DNA of 64,000 bases from Nannocystis sp. RBIL2 (GCF_026626745.1 NZ_JAPNJW010000002.1:5852151-5916150), one strand, 5' to 3'; positions 25,942 through 34,576 are shown, numbered from the stretch's first letter. Numbers and translations: made by a program. The notes: generated by a model from the sequence alone, not told the origin.

Positions 25942-26068
25942 TGTCCGAAGGGACAGGTCTTGCGACTCGATGGGACTTCGTTGATTTGAGAAGATGTCCG
26001 CGAGGACAGGTGGCGAGAGTCTGTGACGTGACCCGAGAGACAGGTCGCATATCCTGTCCGAAAGGTCA
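25942..26068. repeat. Palindrome cluster; last copy supplies a stop codon
   Basis: Perfect TGTCC-GAAG-GGACA (25942-25955) and TGTCC-GCGA-GGACA (25995-26008), then TGTCC-GAAA-GGTCA (26055-26068). The single mismatch in the last copy creates the TCA that is the TGA stop of the minus-strand membrane protein gene. The 25748-25941 stretch before it shows no gene. Confidence 0.8.
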
Positions 26069-26857
26069 GCCGAGGAGGGTGCGGCGGAGCAGGCGGACGA
26101 CCGTGGGGGTGGTGAGGGCGAGGGCGACGACCGACAGGACGGCCGCGGGCAGGATGTAGAGGTCGGCGTTGGCGAGCTCCGCGGGCAGCGGCGGGGTGCC
26201 GGCCGGGGCGAAGCTGGCGAGGCCCAGCAGCGCGAGGGTGGCTTCGGCGGGCAGCACCAGCGGCACGACGTGGGCGGCGACGACCAGGCTGGTGGCCCAC
26301 AGCAGCAGCAGGGCGACGGCCCGGCCGGCGCACAGGAGCAGCAGGCTGAGGGCCAGGGCGATCATCGAACCGCGGGCCCAGCCGGCGGCGTGGACGGAGT
26401 GCTCGCTGATGTGGTCGAGGAGGCCGGCGAGGGCGCCGGCGGCGTAGGCGGACCCGCGGAGGGTGCGGGTCTGGGCCGCGGTGAAGCCGGCCCACAGGTT
26501 CGGCAACCAGCGGAGCTGCGAGGGCGCCCGCTCGAACCGCTCGACCAGGTCGGACGAGGCCAGCAGCACGAGGGCGAGCAGCGGGAGCAGGCCGAGCGTC
26601 TCCCAGTCGACCTCGCCGAAGCGCAGGTGCGGCCACTGCTGGACCAGCGCGCCGATGCACGTGGCGACCGCTGCAGCTCGCGCGGCGTAGAAGCGGACGG
26701 CGAACGCCAGAGTGGCGAGCACGTAGACCGCCATGTTGGGCCAGTCGACCGGCGACGGCCGCACCAGCTCGAAGGTGATGATCCCGAGCCCGCCGAGGAT
26801 GCAGACGAGCTCGCGCGGGGTGCGACGGAAGATCCACTCACGGTCGAAGAAGGTCAT
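26066..26857 (-). CDS. Integral membrane protein of unknown function
   Basis: 263 residues from ATG 26857. A short cytoplasmic start (MTFFDREWIFRRTPREL) precedes about seven membrane segments (for example CILGGLGIITFELV, LLPLLALVLLAS, VALLLLWATSLVVAAHVV, AAVLSVVALALTTP). The two charged loops contain ERFERAPSQLRWLP and DHISEHSVHAAGW. I do not recognise a family. It ends inside a dispersed palindrome. The GMC oxidoreductase gene upstream on the same strand may be co-transcribed, but a strong terminator-like hairpin (26987-27010) lies between them. Confidence 0.75.
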   Translation of the reverse strand: MTFFDREWIFRRTPRELVCILGGLGIITFELVRPSPVDWPNMAVYVLATLAFAVRFYAARAAAVATCIGALVQQWPHLRFGEVDWETLGLLPLLALVLLASSDLVERFERAPSQLRWLPNLWAGFTAAQTRTLRGSAYAAGALAGLLDHISEHSVHAAGWARGSMIALALSLLLLCAGRAVALLLLWATSLVVAAHVVPLVLPAEATLALLGLASFAPAGTPPLPAELANADLYILPAAVLSVVALALTTPTVVRLLRRTLLG

Positions 26858-26986
26858 GCGGGCGCCTCGGGGGAAACGGCAAGATCGACTAGACACCGAA
26901 GCGCCGCCGCTGACAAGCGGCCGGATGTCGAGACGAGGCGCAGCCGCTGGCAACAGGCGGCAGGTTGCCCCAGCGAGGCGCGAAAA

Positions 26987-27010
26987 ACGCCTGTCCCGAG
27001 GGACAGGCGT
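26987..27010 (-). terminator. Intrinsic-terminator-like copy of the palindrome
   Basis: ACGCCTGTCC-CGAG-GGACAGGCGT: 10-bp perfect arms. On the minus strand it is followed by TTTTTC, giving a complete intrinsic terminator for the GMC oxidoreductase gene. It is the clearest case of a dispersed palindrome doing a terminator's job. Confidence 0.7.
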
Positions 27011-27031
27011 CGTCTTGGACCGAGGTAAGAT

Positions 27032-27055
27032 GAGCCTGTCCCGAGGGACAGGCTC
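27032..27055. repeat. Dispersed palindrome with 10-bp arms
   Basis: GAGCCTGTCC-CGAG-GGACAGGCTC. Core and loop are identical to the copy 45 bp away (26987-27010), but the outer three base pairs differ on both arms together (ACG/CGT against GAG/CTC), so pairing is preserved. It lies 14 bp downstream of the GMC gene stop. Confidence 0.85.
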
Positions 27056-27068
27056 CGGATCGAGCAGG

Positions 27069-28646
27069 TCAGGCGGAGGCGGCGACCTCGACGTTGGCGC
27101 GGATCCGGCTCATCGCCCGCTCGGCGAGGGCGGTGATGGTGAGCGAGGGGTTGACGCCGGGGTTGGCCGAAATGGCCGAGCCGTCGATGACGTAGAGGCC
27201 GTCGTAGCCGAAGACGCGGTGCTGGTGGTCGATGACGCCGGTCTCGGCGGAGTCGCCCATGGTGCAGCCGCCGAGGATGTGCGCCGTGGTCGGGATGTTG
27301 AACAGGGTCTCGGTGAGGAGCGACATCGAGTAGCCCTGGATCTTCTCGGCCACGCGGCGAGCGATGTCGGTGGCCTCGGGGATCGATGCGGTCGGGGCCT
27401 TGCCCGAGGAGAGGTCGGTGGCGAGGCCGGCGGCGCCGAGGCGCAGGCGCAGGGTGCCCTCGGCGGTCTTCATGTAGAGGAGGATGATCGAGTACTTGGC
27501 GAGGTCGGGCACCATCAGGGCGCGGGCGAACTTGATCGGGTGGCGCAGGAAGGCGCCGGCGAACCGCGACAGGCGGACCAGGGCTTTTTCGCCGGCGACG
27601 TGCGGGGCGAGCAGGAGGCGCCAGAAGCCGGAGCCGGCGGAGTAGCGGACCGGCTCGACGTGCGAGTGCTCGTCGAGCTGGATGATCGAGCCGATCGCCA
27701 CGCCGCGCGAGAGGTCGTGCTGGCGCTGGGCCCCGACGACGCCGATGAGCGACTCGGAGTTGGTGCGCACGTTCTCGCCGAGCCGGTCGGACAGCTTGGG
27801 CAAGCCCTCGGGGTCCTGCTTCATGCGCAGCAGCAGGTGGACGCTGCCGAGCACGCCGCCGGCGAGCACGACGTTGCGGGCGGTGAAGCTGCGGGTCTGG
27901 CGGCCGAACACGCCGGCGCCGGTGCGCGCCTCGACGCGATAACCCCCGCCCGGCAAGGCCCGCACCGCGGTGACCTCGGTGTCGGCCAGGAGCTCCAGGC
28001 CGCGCTTTTTGGCGAAGTAGAGGTAGTTCTTGTCGAGGGTGTTCTTGCTGCCGAAGCGACAGCCGAGCATGCAGCCGCCGCAGTAGGTGCAGCCGGTGCG
28101 CTCGGGGCCGCTGCCGCCGAAGTACGGGTCGGCGACGGTCTTGCCCGGCTCGCCGAAGTAGACCGAGACGTTCGTCGGCTCGACGGTCTTGCCCATGTCG
28201 GCGGCGACGCCCTTCATGACGCGGTCGACCGGAGTGACCGCGGGGTTCGCTGAAGCGCCCAGCATCCGCAGCGCGGTCTCATAGTGCGGCTTCAGCTCGC
28301 TCTCCCAGTCGGCCAGGCGGGCCCACGAGGGCGACTCGAAGAAGCTGTGCTTCGGGACAGGTAGCGTGTTGGCGTAGACCAGCGAGCCGCCGCCGACGCC
28401 GACGCCCGAGAGCACTGTGACGTGGCGGAAGAAGGTCATCTGGAACAGGCCGCGCCAGCCGAGCTTCGGCATCCACAGCCACTTCTTGAGGTTCCAGTTG
28501 GTCTTCGGGAAGTCGGCCGGCCCGAGCTCGCGGCCCTTCTCGAGCATGAGGACGCGGTAGCCCTTCTCGGTCAGCCGCAGGCCGGACACGCTGCCGCCGA
28601 AGCCGGAGCCGACGACGATGAAGTCGTAGTCGAAGTCGGTGTTCAC
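27069..28646 (-). CDS. GMC-family FAD oxidoreductase (cholesterol oxidase-like)
   Basis: 525 residues from GTG 28646. The FAD dinucleotide fold opens the protein (DFIVVGSGFGGSVSGLRL, LEKGREL). The GMC C-terminus is intact (FGYDGLYVIDGSAISANPGV and PSLTITALAERAM), and GCTMGDS lies before it. A Cys-rich patch, GCTYCGGCMLGCRFGSKN, marks the cholesterol-oxidase/steroid-dehydrogenase-like branch of the family. The usual reaction is oxidation of a substrate alcohol with FAD as acceptor. There is no signal peptide. A 3-beta-hydroxysteroid dehydrogenase-like gene 5 kb away (33512) and the known sterol production of Nannocystis make a sterol role plausible, though unproven. Confidence 0.9.
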   Translation of the reverse strand: MNTDFDYDFIVVGSGFGGSVSGLRLTEKGYRVLMLEKGRELGPADFPKTNWNLKKWLWMPKLGWRGLFQMTFFRHVTVLSGVGVGGGSLVYANTLPVPKHSFFESPSWARLADWESELKPHYETALRMLGASANPAVTPVDRVMKGVAADMGKTVEPTNVSVYFGEPGKTVADPYFGGSGPERTGCTYCGGCMLGCRFGSKNTLDKNYLYFAKKRGLELLADTEVTAVRALPGGGYRVEARTGAGVFGRQTRSFTARNVVLAGGVLGSVHLLLRMKQDPEGLPKLSDRLGENVRTNSESLIGVVGAQRQHDLSRGVAIGSIIQLDEHSHVEPVRYSAGSGFWRLLLAPHVAGEKALVRLSRFAGAFLRHPIKFARALMVPDLAKYSIILLYMKTAEGTLRLRLGAAGLATDLSSGKAPTASIPEATDIARRVAEKIQGYSMSLLTETLFNIPTTAHILGGCTMGDSAETGVIDHQHRVFGYDGLYVIDGSAISANPGVNPSLTITALAERAMSRIRANVEVAASA

Positions 28647-28986
28647 CGCTCGGGTGTATCACGGCCGGCGCGGCGCTGGCGACGAGCCGACCGGCGCCGA
28701 CGTCGCGCAGCGAGCGGTTCGGGCTGGATCGCCAGATCTGCGGCGAATCTCCACACCGCGTCGGGGATCGCGTCCCACGCAGTCGGCGTGGCGAGCCTGC
28801 CGGAGACATGCGCCGCCGAACCGGCGGTCCCTCACCGTCACGCCCGCGGAACGCCGGCAACCGCCGTCCGCCGCCGAACTGGGCCGCCGCCCAGAGCCGG
28901 AGTCGAGGCCGCCCGCAGTCGAGGTCGCCCAGGAGTGCGGCGAGCGCTGCATCCGTGACCGAACGGTACTACGCTGTCGCGCAAAG
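28647..28986. other. Intergenic region between divergent genes
   Basis: About 340 bp between the GTG of the GMC gene and the ATG of the DksA-like gene. It must hold promoters for both directions. I see no ORF with coding character, no palindrome of the common family and no hexamer pair good enough to call. Confidence 0.4.
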
Positions 28987-29376
28987 ATGGACCACCTCAC
29001 CAAAGACCAGCTCGCCCGCCTGAAGCAGCGCCTCGAAGACGAGCGCTCGTCCCTGCTCCGCCGCGAGCTCGAGCACCGCACCGAGACGACCGCCCCGCCC
29101 TCGCCCGACGTCGGCGACCAACAAGACCTCGCGGCCAACGAGGCCGCCCAGGTGGCCCAGCTCAGCATCGCCGACCACGAACGCTCCCGCTTCCGCGAGG
29201 TCGAAGACGCCCTCGCCCGCATGCAGGCCGGGACGTACGGGATCTGCGAGGACACGGAGGAGGAGATCCCGTTCGAACGCCTGTGGGCCCAGCCGACAGC
29301 GCGGTTGACAGTCGAGGCGCAGGAGATCCGCGAACGCGAGGCCCGCGAGCGGGCCGAGATCCGCGAGGCGTATTGA
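28987..29376 (+). CDS. DksA/TraR-like protein without zinc-finger cysteines
   Basis: 129 residues from ATG 28987. An N-terminal coiled coil (LKQRLEDERSSLLRRELEH) is followed by the family segment RFREVEDALARMQAGTYGIC, then EDTEEEIPFERLWAQPTARLTVEAQE (given as EDTEEEIPFERLW plus AQPTARLTVEAQE). In zinc-bearing members the pattern is YGxCxxCG ... CxxCQ; here only the first Cys remains and the second CxxC is replaced by LTVEAQE. It should fold without zinc, like reported zinc-free DksA variants. DksA proteins bind the RNA polymerase secondary channel and, with ppGpp, alter initiation. The DksA tip Asp residues (usually DxxDxA) are represented by a PSPDVGDQQDLA loop. Confidence 0.87.
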   Translation: MDHLTKDQLARLKQRLEDERSSLLRRELEHRTETTAPPSPDVGDQQDLAANEAAQVAQLSIADHERSRFREVEDALARMQAGTYGICEDTEEEIPFERLWAQPTARLTVEAQEIREREARERAEIREAY

Positions 29377-29472
29377 GTTGAAGGCGAGTCGCCGATGCGG
29401 AGGTCCGAACCGGCCACGACAATGGCCGGCTCGGACCTCGTCCGCAGGGCCGCGGCGATTCATCCTCGGCCC

Positions 29473-30030
29473 ATGACTACCCATCATTCACGTTATCTCT
29501 CCGGTTCACGGGCACGCGTCGCCCTCGCAACGGCGCTCCTCGGCGTCATGCTCGCCTCCGGTGGTTGCGAGTGGGGCGGCGAATCCGGCGAGTCCGGTGA
29601 ATCGGGCGAGTCCGGCGAGTCCGAGACCGGGGATCCGGAGGCCGCGTCGATCGCCGGAATCGTGAGACGGACCGTGGACATCGCGCCTGACAACGATGGC
29701 AAGGGGACGCTCTTCGTGGCGGCCCTCGATGTCTGCGATCTGACCGGCGGCGGGACCGTCCTCGGCGTCGCGGTGGTGCCCGACGCCGACTTCGCGCCGG
29801 CGGACGCCGCGGTGCCCTTCGCAATCGAGGGTCTGCCGCGCACGGAGGTGCAGCTGGCGCTCTTCCTCGACGACAACGGTGACGCCATGCCGGCGTCGCC
29901 GCGTCCGGGGCTCGGCGATCTCGTGTATACGCGCAGCGGCGGCGACGGCGTGCTCGACTGCGTCGCGGTGGCGCTCGCCGACGGCGATGTCGCGGACATC
30001 GAGCTCGCGCTCAACGTCGTCGAGGAGTGA
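29473..30030 (+). CDS. Small lipoprotein with GES repeats
   Basis: 185 residues from ATG 29473. Signal peptide with lipobox LASGGC, then GESGESGESGESGES, a five-fold tripeptide repeat linker. The 130-residue domain after it is beta-rich (GTLFVAALDVCDLTGGG, VPFAIEGLPRTEVQLALFLDD), resembling small beta-sandwich domains that follow lipobox linkers in myxobacteria. No active-site pattern is seen. Its last 20 bp overlap the 3' end of the convergent AraC-type gene. Confidence 0.78.
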   Translation: MTTHHSRYLSGSRARVALATALLGVMLASGGCEWGGESGESGESGESGESETGDPEAASIAGIVRRTVDIAPDNDGKGTLFVAALDVCDLTGGGTVLGVAVVPDADFAPADAAVPFAIEGLPRTEVQLALFLDDNGDAMPASPRPGLGDLVYTRSGGDGVLDCVAVALADGDVADIELALNVVEE

Positions 30031-31045
30031 CGCCGCGGACGGCAGACGCGTGGGTGCCCGGCGAGGTGCCGAACCAGCGGCGAAAGGCGCGGCGAAACGC
30101 CGCTGCATCGGCGAAGCCGAGCGCTGCAGCGACATCCTCGGTGCCGCCGCCGCGGGCGAGCAGTTCGCTAGCCGCGGCCGCCAGCACCGCGTCGAGTTCG
30201 GCGCGGAAGGTGGTCCCCTCGGCCTGCAGGAGCCGCCGCAGCGTCCGGTCGCTCATGCCGAGGTCGGCGGCCACGTCTTCGGACCTCGCAGAACAGTCGA
30301 CGCCGCGCGCGGCGAGTTGATCGCGCACGCGTGCAGCGAGATCGCTGGTGGACGGCGCGGCGAGGATCGACGCGGCGTGCTCCTCGAGCAGCACGAGCAA
30401 GCCTGGATCGGCGCGCCGGAGCGGGACATTCAGCGCCTGGCGGTCGAACACGTAGGCGGTGGTGGAGCAGCCGAACTGCACCGGCGCGCCGAGGAACGTC
30501 TCGTGGCTGCCTGCCAGATCGGGCCGCGGTCGTTCTTGCGTCAATCTCACTTCCTTGACGACGAGCGGCCCCAGGGCCTGCTGGCGCACGAAGCAGAGCG
30601 AGACCGCGACGGCGAACGATTCGACGCTGGGCGGGCGCGGGCCGTGCAAGTCGAGCGTCATGCAGGCCGCGCGAGCGCCGATGTCGAGGCGATAGGTGGT
30701 CGCCTCGCTGAGCAGCGAGTAATACCGCGTGAGCCCGACGAGCGCGGCTCGTGTCGTGTCGTGAGACGCGAGCAGGTAGGTGAGCAGCCCGAACGTGGAC
30801 GGCTCGACCGAGGCGGCGATCCGCAGCGGCAGGTCCGGCTGGTGGGCCGTCGCCGTCTGCCACAGTCGATCGGTGAGGAGCGCCGACAGCCAGCGGGACC
30901 GGCCCTCGCGGAACGCCGACGGATCGACGCCCATGCTCCGCAACAGCGCGCCCGGGTCGGCCCCGCTCGATCGCACTGCGGTCAGCAACGGCTGCATCGC
31001 CGCCGTCGTGATCCGCCCGGGAGATCGGGTGCTCCTCGTCGTCAT
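30011..31045 (-). CDS. AraC-family transcriptional regulator
   Basis: 344 residues from ATG 31045. The N-terminal 190 residues are of the Arabinose_bd-like (OruR/ArgR type) ligand domain (DPGALLRSMGVDPSAF, FGLLTYLLASHDTTRAAL, GLTRYYSLLSEA). The C-terminal AraC helix-turn-helix pair runs from about 260: VAADLGMSDRTLRRLLQAEGT, then DVAALGF-type second helix EDVAAALGFADAAAFRRAF and RRWFGTSPGTHA (each quoted part is separate). Ligand and targets are unknown. It is convergent with the GES lipoprotein gene and downstream of the ABC exporter on the same strand, so the exporter might be a target. Confidence 0.9.
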   Translation of the reverse strand: MTTRSTRSPGRITTAAMQPLLTAVRSSGADPGALLRSMGVDPSAFREGRSRWLSALLTDRLWQTATAHQPDLPLRIAASVEPSTFGLLTYLLASHDTTRAALVGLTRYYSLLSEATTYRLDIGARAACMTLDLHGPRPPSVESFAVAVSLCFVRQQALGPLVVKEVRLTQERPRPDLAGSHETFLGAPVQFGCSTTAYVFDRQALNVPLRRADPGLLVLLEEHAASILAAPSTSDLAARVRDQLAARGVDCSARSEDVAADLGMSDRTLRRLLQAEGTTFRAELDAVLAAAASELLARGGGTEDVAAALGFADAAAFRRAFRRWFGTSPGTHASAVRGVTPRRR

Positions 31046-31151
31046 GCTCCGATCCGGCGAGTGTAGCGGCCCGGCGAACGCCGGCGAAGCGCGCGTCGCT
31101 GACGAATCGCGCGCTTCCTCGCGCGAAGCCGGATCGCGGACGGCGGCGTCC

Positions 31152-32984
31152 TCAGCGGTAGCCCTGTGCCTGCAGCGAGAACAGGCGCTCGTAGCGGCCG
31201 CCCCTGGCCATCAGCGCCGCGTGGTCGCCGGACTCGAGGATCTTGCCGCCGTGGAGCACGATGATGTGATCGGCCGCGCGCACCGTGGAGAAGCGGTGGG
31301 AGATCAGGATGACCATGCGATCTTTGGAGAGGTTGCGGACGTGCTCGAACACCTGGGCCTCGGCCTCGGCGTCCATGGCGGCGGTCGGCTCGTCGAGGAC
31401 GAGGACGTCGGCGCCGCTGCGCATGAAGGCGCGCGACAGGGCGATCTTCTGCCACTGACCACCCGACAGCTCGCGACCCTCTTTAAAAAGTCGGCCGAGC
31501 TGGGTCTCGTACTGCTTCGGCATGTCTTTGATAAAATCTTCGGACATGCCCTTTTGGGCAGATTCCTTCCAGCGCTCGCGGTCCTCGAAGGCGGCGACGT
31601 CGCCGGCGCCGATGTTCTCGCCGACCTTGAGCTGGTAGCGGGCGAAGTCCTGAAAGATGACGCCGACGCGGCGGCGCAGGGCGGCGGCGTCCCACTCGCG
31701 GAGGTCGCGGCCGTCGAGGAAGATCTGCCCTGCGGTCGGGTCGTACAGGCGCGTCAGCAGCTTGATCAGCGTCGTCTTGCCGCTGCCGTTCTCGCCGACC
31801 AGCGCCAAACTCTGGCCGGGGCGAATATGAAAACTGACGTCGTGCAGCGTCGGCGCGGCCGCGCCGGGGTAGGTGAAGCCGACGTGCTCGAAGCGGATGC
31901 CGTCGCTCGGGTCGGGGCCGGCGATCGCGGTGCCCGAGGGCGCGGCGACCTCCTGCGAGAGATATTCGTAGAGGGTCGAGAGGTAGAGGTTGTCCTCGTA
32001 CATCCCGCCGATGGCGCCGAGGATCGCCGAGACCGCGCCCTGGCCCTGACGGAACAGCAGCAGGTACATCGTCATCTCGCCGAGCGAGATCTCGCCGGCC
32101 ACCGCGGCCATGGCGATCCACATATAGGCGCCGTAGAAGGCGGCGGTGGCGACGAGGCCGAGGGTGCCGCTCCAGAAGCCGCGGCGTAGCGTCAGCTTGC
32201 GGTCCTCCGCGTAGAGGTCGCTGAAGATCTGCTGGTACCTGCGGAGGAACAGCGGGCCGAGCCCGTAGAGCTTGACCTCCTTGGCGTAATCGAGGGTGCT
32301 GATCGCCGTCTCGTAATAATATTGCATGCGCGTCTCGGGGGCGCGCCAGCGGAACAGGCGGAAGGCGTCGCCCGAGAACTTGGCCTCGGCGAGGAACGAG
32401 GGCAGGCCGGCGAGCGCGAGGATCAGCGCGGCCCACGGCGAGAAGCCGAACAGCAGCGCGGCGAAGCTGGTCAGAGAGATGGCGTTCTGGACCAGCGAGA
32501 AGGTGCGGCCGACGAGGCTCAGCGGGCGGCTCGAGGCCTCGCGGCGGGCGCGGGTCAGCTTGTCGTAGAAGTCGGCGTCCTCGAAGTGGGTGAGGTCGAG
32601 GGTCAACGCCTTGTCGAGGATCATGACGTTGACGCGCTGGCCGAGCTGGGTGCGCAGCAGCGACTGACAGACGGAGATCGATCTCTGGGCGAAGGCGAGG
32701 AGGATGACGAGCAGGGCCTCGACGGCGACGAGTCGCAGCACTGGCGCGGGGTCGTGGCTGACCTGGGCGGCGTGCACGACTGCGTCGACGATGAGCTGAC
32801 CGACGTAGGCCGCGGCCGCCGGCAACAGGCCGACGATGAGGGTGAGCACTGCGAGGGCGACGGTCAGCGGCTTGCTGGTCGACCACACCAGCTCGACGGC
32901 GCGACGACCGTAGCGGAACACGCCGAGGAAGCGGCGCAGGCCTGGTTCGTCAGACGGAGCGGCCACGCGTGGAGTGTGACGCAA
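31152..32984 (-). CDS. ABC exporter, fused membrane and ATPase domains
   Basis: 610 residues from TTG 32984; GTG 32966 is an alternative. Residues 30-330 form a six-helix exporter domain. The ATPase has Walker A GENGSGKTTLIKLL (about 395-408), Q-loop VIFQDFARYQ, signature LSGGQWQKIALSRAF (about 505), Walker B VLVLDEPTAAMDA and the H-loop ISHRFSTV. It is a half-transporter and should work as a homodimer, or with an unseen partner, exporting lipid, peptide or drug. A palindrome pair at 31521-31560 encodes QKGMSEDFIKDMPK in the helical subdomain, just before the signature, without breaking the fold pattern. Confidence 0.92.
   Translation of the reverse strand: MRHTPRVAAPSDEPGLRRFLGVFRYGRRAVELVWSTSKPLTVALAVLTLIVGLLPAAAAYVGQLIVDAVVHAAQVSHDPAPVLRLVAVEALLVILLAFAQRSISVCQSLLRTQLGQRVNVMILDKALTLDLTHFEDADFYDKLTRARREASSRPLSLVGRTFSLVQNAISLTSFAALLFGFSPWAALILALAGLPSFLAEAKFSGDAFRLFRWRAPETRMQYYYETAISTLDYAKEVKLYGLGPLFLRRYQQIFSDLYAEDRKLTLRRGFWSGTLGLVATAAFYGAYMWIAMAAVAGEISLGEMTMYLLLFRQGQGAVSAILGAIGGMYEDNLYLSTLYEYLSQEVAAPSGTAIAGPDPSDGIRFEHVGFTYPGAAAPTLHDVSFHIRPGQSLALVGENGSGKTTLIKLLTRLYDPTAGQIFLDGRDLREWDAAALRRRVGVIFQDFARYQLKVGENIGAGDVAAFEDRERWKESAQKGMSEDFIKDMPKQYETQLGRLFKEGRELSGGQWQKIALSRAFMRSGADVLVLDEPTAAMDAEAEAQVFEHVRNLSKDRMVILISHRFSTVRAADHIIVLHGGKILESGDHAALMARGGRYERLFSLQAQGYR
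31521..31560. repeat. Two palindrome variants within the ABC exporter gene
   Basis: CATGTC and GACATG arms (31521-31526, 31543-31548) enclose an AT-rich loop containing TTTGATAAAA, also found at 2443-2452. Directly after it is TGCCC-TTTT-GGGCA (31547-31560), a perfect hairpin in which both arms carry the paired T-to-C and A-to-G change. Confidence 0.75.
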
Positions 32985-33004
32985 GGGTGCGCCGATCTGA
33001 CGCG

Positions 33005-33469
33005 TCAGCGGAGGAGCTCGGCGGTCTGCAGGCGAGCGGGCTCGGCAGCGGGCGGTGATTTTCGCTCGACCTCGACGGGCGCGGACAGGGGCTCTGCGAC
33101 CTGCATGCGCCCGGTCTCGGCGGGCGTCGGCAGGTCGTCGGGATGCGGCAGAGACTCGGCGGTCTGCAGGCGCACGGGCGGCGGGATCTCGAGGTTCGGC
33201 GGGCTCGGGATCGCCGGCATGAACTCGGCGGTCTGCAGGCGCATGGCCTCCTGCCGGGCCTCGGCGTCGAGCCGGATCGTCTCGGCCCGCTCGACCTCGA
33301 GGTGCTCGCTGCCGTGCTTCCCGAACTGGAGCAGCGCGATCACGCCGACGGAGGTGAGCGCGCCGATGACGAGGAGGGCGAGGAAGATCCGGGTCGCGTG
33401 CGCGGAGGCCCGCCGCGCGTGGTCGCGGACCGGCGGGGTGGGCGGGCCGTAGATCGACACGAGACTCAC
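33005..33469 (-). CDS. Single-pass membrane protein with RLQTAE repeats
   Basis: 154 residues from ATG 33469. A cytoplasmic start of 27 residues, one membrane segment (IFLALLVIGALTSVGVIALL), then a Pro/Glu-rich tail in which the motif RLQTAE occurs three times exactly (MRLQTAEFMP, VRLQTAESLP, ARLQTAELLR) and once changed (RMQVAEPL). At DNA level the word CTCGGCGGTCTGCAGGCG repeats at the three exact copies. The gene lies between the ABC exporter and epimerase genes with short spacers, so all three are probably co-transcribed. It may be a periplasmic scaffold; I do not recognise it. Confidence 0.7.
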   Translation of the reverse strand: MSLVSIYGPPTPPVRDHARRASAHATRIFLALLVIGALTSVGVIALLQFGKHGSEHLEVERAETIRLDAEARQEAMRLQTAEFMPAIPSPPNLEIPPPVRLQTAESLPHPDDLPTPAETGRMQVAEPLSAPVEVERKSPPAAEPARLQTAELLR

Positions 33470-33511
33470 GCTAGCGGAGGACGAGCCGCGCGCCCAGCGG
33501 GCGAGGCTCGC

Positions 33512-34540
33512 TCACACCGCGGCCATGCCCTGGGCGCGGAAGTACTCGACGGTGCGGCGGATGCCCTCGAGCATGGGGACCTGGGGCGTATAGCCGAGGT
33601 CGGCGGTGGCGCGGGCGTAGTTGAAGTAGTGGTGGGTGCAGATGTAGCGGATCGAGAAGCGCGACAGGCCCTCTTCGGCGTGGAGGGTGCCGCCGCGGAC
33701 GACGGTGTCGAAGGTCTCGCGGGCGGCGGCGGCGGCGTAGGCGACCGCGTAGGGGATCCGGAAGCGCGGGGTAGGGTAGCCGAGGCCGACGAGGACGCGG
33801 CGCACGAAGTCCCAGAAGTTCATCGGCTCGCCGTTGGTGATGAAGTAGGCGCGGCCCGACACCGGCGAGCCGGGCAGCAGGCGCTCGTCGGCGAGCAGCA
33901 GCGAGTCGACGATGTTGCTGACGTAGGTGAAGTCGTTGAGGCGGTCGCCGGCGCCGACGGTGAACTTGAGGTTGCCGGCCTTGGCGCGGGCGAGGATCGC
34001 CGGCAGCAGGCGGGTGTCGCCGGGCCCGAAGATCATGTGCGGGCGGATCGCGCAGGTCAGCACGCCGTCCGTGCCGCTGGCCTTGAGGACCTCTTCCTCG
34101 GCGATCCGCTTGGTCTCGGCGTAGGGGGCCAGCCACTTGCGGGCGTAGGGCAGGCTCTCGTCGCCGCGCTCGATGTCCTCGCCCTCGTAGACGACGCTGG
34201 CCGAGCTGACGTAGACGAGCTTCGGCACCTGGCCTTTGCGACAGGCGGCGAGGACGTTGCGGGTGCCGTCGATGTTGACCGCGCGGACCTGCTCGACTCG
34301 GCTGTGCTTGGTGTGGACCAGCGAGGCGTTGTGGAACACGACGCTCTGGCCGGCGCAGGCGCGGGCGACCAACTCGGGGTCGCAGATGTCGCCCTGGACG
34401 AAGTCGACGTCGTCGCGCCAGCGGTCGACGCGGTGGTCGAGGACGGTGACCTTGTCACCGCGGCGGACGAGGGCGTCGACGAGGAAGCGGCCGAGGAAGC
34501 CGCAGCCGCCGGTGACGAGAGATGCGCGAGGCTCGGACAT
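33512..34540 (-). CDS. NAD(P)-dependent epimerase / 3-beta-HSD-like dehydrogenase
   Basis: 342 residues from ATG 34540. Extended SDR: the nucleotide motif VTGGCGFLGRFLVDAL, the acidic residue in VLDHR, the catalytic YAETK (Tyr-x3-Lys) with the upstream Ser in YVSSASV, and the downstream RPHMIFGPGD. The whole pattern (IDGTRNVLAACRKGQVPKLV in part, FHNASLVHT) is that of the 3-beta-hydroxysteroid dehydrogenase / sterol C4-decarboxylase (NSDHL-like) group. It probably oxidises a 3-hydroxyl on a sterol or similar substrate. Neighbouring ABC exporter and the distant GMC oxidase would fit lipid or sterol metabolism; this is an inference. Confidence 0.87.
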   Translation of the reverse strand: MSEPRASLVTGGCGFLGRFLVDALVRRGDKVTVLDHRVDRWRDDVDFVQGDICDPELVARACAGQSVVFHNASLVHTKHSRVEQVRAVNIDGTRNVLAACRKGQVPKLVYVSSASVVYEGEDIERGDESLPYARKWLAPYAETKRIAEEEVLKASGTDGVLTCAIRPHMIFGPGDTRLLPAILARAKAGNLKFTVGAGDRLNDFTYVSNIVDSLLLADERLLPGSPVSGRAYFITNGEPMNFWDFVRRVLVGLGYPTPRFRIPYAVAYAAAAARETFDTVVRGGTLHAEEGLSRFSIRYICTHHYFNYARATADLGYTPQVPMLEGIRRTVEYFRAQGMAAV

Positions 34541-34576
34541 GCGAGGCGCGGACTGTAGCGGGCCCGCGCCAGCCGC

